A DNA stretch of 64,000 nt from Janthinobacterium lividum (GTDB lineage Bacteria > Pseudomonadota > Gammaproteobacteria > Burkholderiales > Burkholderiaceae_D). Position 1 is the first letter of the stretch; each line of letters starts with the position of its first letter. The stretch lies in contig NZ_CP139976.1 in NCBI RefSeq assembly GCF_034424625.1, positions 4,154,001 to 4,218,000 of the forward strand, read 5' to 3'. Of this stretch, positions 61,405 to 64,000 are shown one piece after another. The position numbers and the translations under genes are program-made. Under the pieces are notes generated by a model, which saw only the letters and a list, made by a program, of their open reading frames with translations, searched no databases and was not told the DNA's origin.

Positions 61405-63983
61405 TAGATTTTAACCAGCTTCCAAGTGATCTCAGTTGGGATAATGTAGCCATTGCCACTGACCGGGGTCCAGGTAAATCGAATGTATATCTGATTATCA
61501 ATTGGCAGGAGGGAGGCACTAGCACTTTTGAGGCCATCACCAACAACAACAGACGCTTCGCAATAACCATTGCAGCCACCGTTCGGGCTCGATTTACCCT
61601 CTGAAATCGTCGCGGTGGCCAAAAAAGTGTCCGACGGAGCCTCATGCCATGCAATCTCGAATGCCTTTCCAGTATCGATGTAAACGGTAAAGGGGCGATA
61701 TTCTTCACCAGTCCATCCAACTAGCCCTGGGGAAATGGACGTCTTTCCACGACGCACCAAATTCGGTGGTGACAGGAGTCTGCGGGCAAAAGTACCTTCG
61801 CCATCGGCGGTGATACTCACTGCTCCCGAGCCAGCATAGATAAACGGCATACTGCCCGTAGCGTTAAAATCGATAAACGTCGTATTATTTTTGTTTTGAC
61901 CACGTCCGGCAATAATGGTGTCTGCCGTCAACTTCCCGGAAAAAGTACCAGAAGCACCAAGCAGTTCACCACGGAAAGTGCCACTATTCGCGTGCAAATT
62001 TCCATTTCGATCCAGGCACCATCCCGTCGTGCTGCCACTCCCATTCCAATTGCTGCTGTAAATATCACCGCCAATCTGTGCGTTTAAAATAGCAGCGTTC
62101 GCGATGTAGGTCGAAGAATTGGTCGGCGTGATCTGGCCGTAAAGATTGTCCCCGAATCCGGCTCCTGGGCCGTCCGCCCAGGCCGATGGAACCGTTTGCG
62201 CGGCAAGTGCCACGCCGAAATACCACAGGGAGATAAAGAGATAAGGTTCGACTCCGCCATCGCCCACAAGAACACAACGCACCGAGGCATAAGCGGCTCC
62301 GGTCGGGGCCGTAGCGAATAGTGTTGATCTGGGCCAACTGCCAAGGGCGCCTATTACGCCGACGTTGTCTATGGCATTTCCGGGTATCTCCGAGAGATAA
62401 GTACCGTCCATTTTGTAGAAAGCGATGTTGACGGCACCTTTGCAGCGATGTGAAGTCATATAGGCACTAAGCTCATAACGCGTGCCTGGAATCACTGGAA
62501 ATTTCCGGAATTCCCCATCTTGCATTGGTGAGGCAATAGCATTGGAACCTGCTGAAACGGTCCCCATGCAGCAGATATAAATACCGCCTGCGCCGCCCGG
62601 CAAGTAGGGTGCGTAACTCGGTGCGAAAATGGTCGTGCCTGGTGAGTACGAATACAATAAACCGAAGCCGCCTACCGTGCCTGGATAGGGACCAGCGTTG
62701 CTGATCAGGTTACCCGCGCCTATGCCCGCATCCAGGTAGTTCGCCGTCAAGGGCATGCCGGCGCTGAGAATAACCTTGCCGTCGCGATCCTTTATTGCCA
62801 ATCCGCGCGCATCGATTTTCTCAGCCGTGACGGAGTCTGCTGCCAGCGCCTTTGTTGCCACTGTTCCAGGTACAAGCAGGTTTCCATTTAACACAGTTCC
62901 CAGTTCCAGCCATCCACCATCGACAAAGAATTTCGTCATCACATACGTCGCGTCATACAAGGTCACCACGTCGCGGTTGACCGGTGCACCGTAGCCAGCT
63001 CGCCCCAGCTCATACACGGCCGACGCATCCGACCAGGCCGAGTAACCAGGCGCCGTCACCGTCACCGTGCCGCGCTGGCCGGTGGCGCCATCAGCGGCCA
63101 GGCGCGCAGCGGCCGCCCATTCGCCTGGGGCGATGTCATCGGTCGCCGCGCGTGACGCAGCCGTGGCGCCGGACATGAACAGATAGGCGCCGCCCGCCGA
63201 CGGCACCTGGGTAGACCAGCCGTTGTTCAACCCCGTCAGTTTGCCCGTGGCAAACGTAAACGTGCATGCGGCCGTCGGCAGCGCGGGCGCTATGTTGGTT
63301 GCGCCCCGCTGGTAGATACGCACGGGCGCCACGTTCAAGCCGTCGGTGCCGTCCTTGGCCAGCTGCACCGCAGCCGACCATTCATTGGCGGCGATATTGT
63401 CCGTGGCATTGCGCGAGCTGGCGGCCGCCACGCGCACATACAGCGGCGCCGTGCCAGCCGGGATATTCTTCGACCAGCCATTGGCCAGGTCATTGCCGGC
63501 AGGTGTCGTGATTGCCGCCGTGGAAAAGGCGTAGATCACGTCGCCCGGAGAATCACCAGGTGCCGCAGCGGCGCGCTTGTAGGCGAAGGCCTGGCCCGTG
63601 TTCAATCCCGCCAGGCCCGTCTCGCCGGCGGCGCCGTCGAAGACCTTGCTGACCATGTAGTTGGCGAGGTAATCGACGCCAAATTCACGGATGCGTGCCT
63701 GCACCAGGGCAGTATCGGTAGTCATGCTGGCAAAATCGACCGTGGCCACGTTGCCGTTCACCCGCAACGCCGTGCCGGCGGATACGGAAAACACGATATC
63801 GCCCACCACATTGACCGGCTTGGCGGTGATGGCTATCGAGCCGGGCGCGCCCTCACCCGCACTATTGACGCGAAATACGGGCGTGCTGGCGGACATCAGG
63901 AGCGTCTTGCCATCGGCCGTCGTGCTGAAGCGCTCCGCCGTCGCCTGCAGCAGCGAATCGCGTTCTCCCACAATCGCGCTCAT
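61404..63983 (-). CDS. Phage tail-tip / J-like host-specificity protein
   Basis: 859 codons from the ATG at 63983, the last in-frame start before the window ends; the real gene may be longer. Two repeated modules share W(S/A)AA..LA.DG: NIAANEWSAAVQLAKDGTDG and DDIAPGEWAAAARLAADG. A TKALAADSVTAEKIDARG block, typical of J-like C-terminal parts, lies at about residue 390, and the tail resembles fibre shafts. Low homology regions near the end (YIIPTEITWKLVKI). Contact/injection component at the tail tip. Confidence 0.75.
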   Translation of the reverse strand: MSAIVGERDSLLQATAERFSTTADGKTLLMSASTPVFRVNSAGEGAPGSIAITAKPVNVVGDIVFSVSAGTALRVNGNVATVDFASMTTDTALVQARIREFGVDYLANYMVSKVFDGAAGETGLAGLNTGQAFAYKRAAAAPGDSPGDVIYAFSTAAITTPAGNDLANGWSKNIPAGTAPLYVRVAAASSRNATDNIAANEWSAAVQLAKDGTDGLNVAPVRIYQRGATNIAPALPTAACTFTFATGKLTGLNNGWSTQVPSAGGAYLFMSGATAASRAATDDIAPGEWAAAARLAADGATGQRGTVTVTAPGYSAWSDASAVYELGRAGYGAPVNRDVVTLYDATYVMTKFFVDGGWLELGTVLNGNLLVPGTVATKALAADSVTAEKIDARGLAIKDRDGKVILSAGMPLTANYLDAGIGAGNLISNAGPYPGTVGGFGLLYSYSPGTTIFAPSYAPYLPGGAGGIYICCMGTVSAGSNAIASPMQDGEFRKFPVIPGTRYELSAYMTSHRCKGAVNIAFYKMDGTYLSEIPGNAIDNVGVIGALGSWPRSTLFATAPTGAAYASVRCVLVGDGGVEPYLFISLWYFGVALAAQTVPSAWADGPGAGFGDNLYGQITPTNSSTYIANAAILNAQIGGDIYSSNWNGSGSTTGWCLDRNGNLHANSGTFRGELLGASGTFSGKLTADTIIAGRGQNKNNTTFIDFNATGSMPFIYAGSGAVSITADGEGTFARRLLSPPNLVRRGKTSISPGLVGWTGEEYRPFTVYIDTGKAFEIAWHEAPSDTFLATATISEGKSSPNGGCNGYCEASVVVGDGLKSASASLLPIDNQIYIRFTWTPVSGNGYIIPTEITWKLVKI

Positions 63984-64000
63984 ACGAGCACCCCCACCGT

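Larger units (their letters stand above)
56965..64000 (-). mobile_element. Prophage, lysis and tail end (continues beyond the window)
   Basis: A compact minus-strand series: tail-tip protein, tail protein, tail fibre, holin, endolysin, i-spanin, o-spanin, in the usual late-gene order of a lambda-like/siphovirus prophage. The lysis genes overlap by ATGA. The right part, with structural genes, lies outside the window. No integrase seen here. Confidence 0.88.

Noticed and set aside
1..64000. CRISPR arrays, rRNA genes or insertion sequences
   Set aside because: None seen: no regularly spaced repeats, no rRNA-like sequence, no transposase. The PPV and Gly-X-Thr repeats are coding.

Overview
The window looks like a chromosomal segment of a GC-rich betaproteobacterium, probably Oxalobacteraceae (Janthinobacterium-like). 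This rests on codon and GC style, a proteobacterial palindromic repeat after the transsulfuration genes and the gene content; it is an inference, not a search result. Three parts are visible: a host block (about 1-13.2 kb), a conjugation-type element of about 41 kb with clearly lower GC (about 13.3-54.6 kb), and a second host stretch (tRNA-Leu and an NCS2 permease) followed by the lysis/tail end of a prophage (about 57-64 kb, running off the window).

Host block: the start of thymidine kinase, a reverse transsulfuration pair (cystathionine beta-synthase and cystathionine gamma-lyase, translationally overlapping), a secreted penicillin-acylase-family enzyme, a ParB-like DNA-binding protein, two DUF2939 paralogues, small proteins, a chemoreceptor and a TonB-dependent receptor.

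Element: one minus-strand gene train encodes a VirB-type type IV secretion system in the order virB11-2-3-4-5-6-[OmpA lipoprotein]-8-9-10, continuing into an R64-type thin-pilus operon (pilL-N-O-P-Q-R-S-V), then a collagen-like secreted protein and, beyond a plus-strand CAP-domain lipoprotein, a VirB1-like transglycosylase. The right part holds the coupling ATPase (TraD/VirD4, integrative-element type), a MobH/TraI_2-like protein that has lost the family's metal-binding residues, DUF4400 and unknown proteins, and a plus-strand regulatory operon: a coiled-coil DNA-binding protein, a FlhD-like protein with two FlhD-like halves in one chain, and a FlhC-like zinc protein. That pair is the type of master activator (SetCD/AcaCD) known from SXT and IncC elements. 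The left end carries an RNase III, a YcbK/DUF882 peptidase, an EAL protein and a possible AcaB/PFL_4669-family protein. No integrase, replication initiator or partition pair is recognisable inside the element, and the only relaxase candidate looks catalytically degenerate, so it may be decayed, domesticated, or dependent on factors outside the window.

Most notable: the single-chain FlhD duplication; the degenerate MobH with a perfect 456-bp tandem duplication over its 5' end; an OmpA-domain lipoprotein in the VirB7 position; and a 46-residue protein family present twice, once beside an intact small membrane protein and once, near the tRNA, beside a frameshifted copy of it.

Prophage end: i-spanin, o-spanin, GH19 endolysin and holin overlap by 4 bases each, upstream of tail-fibre and tail-tip genes.
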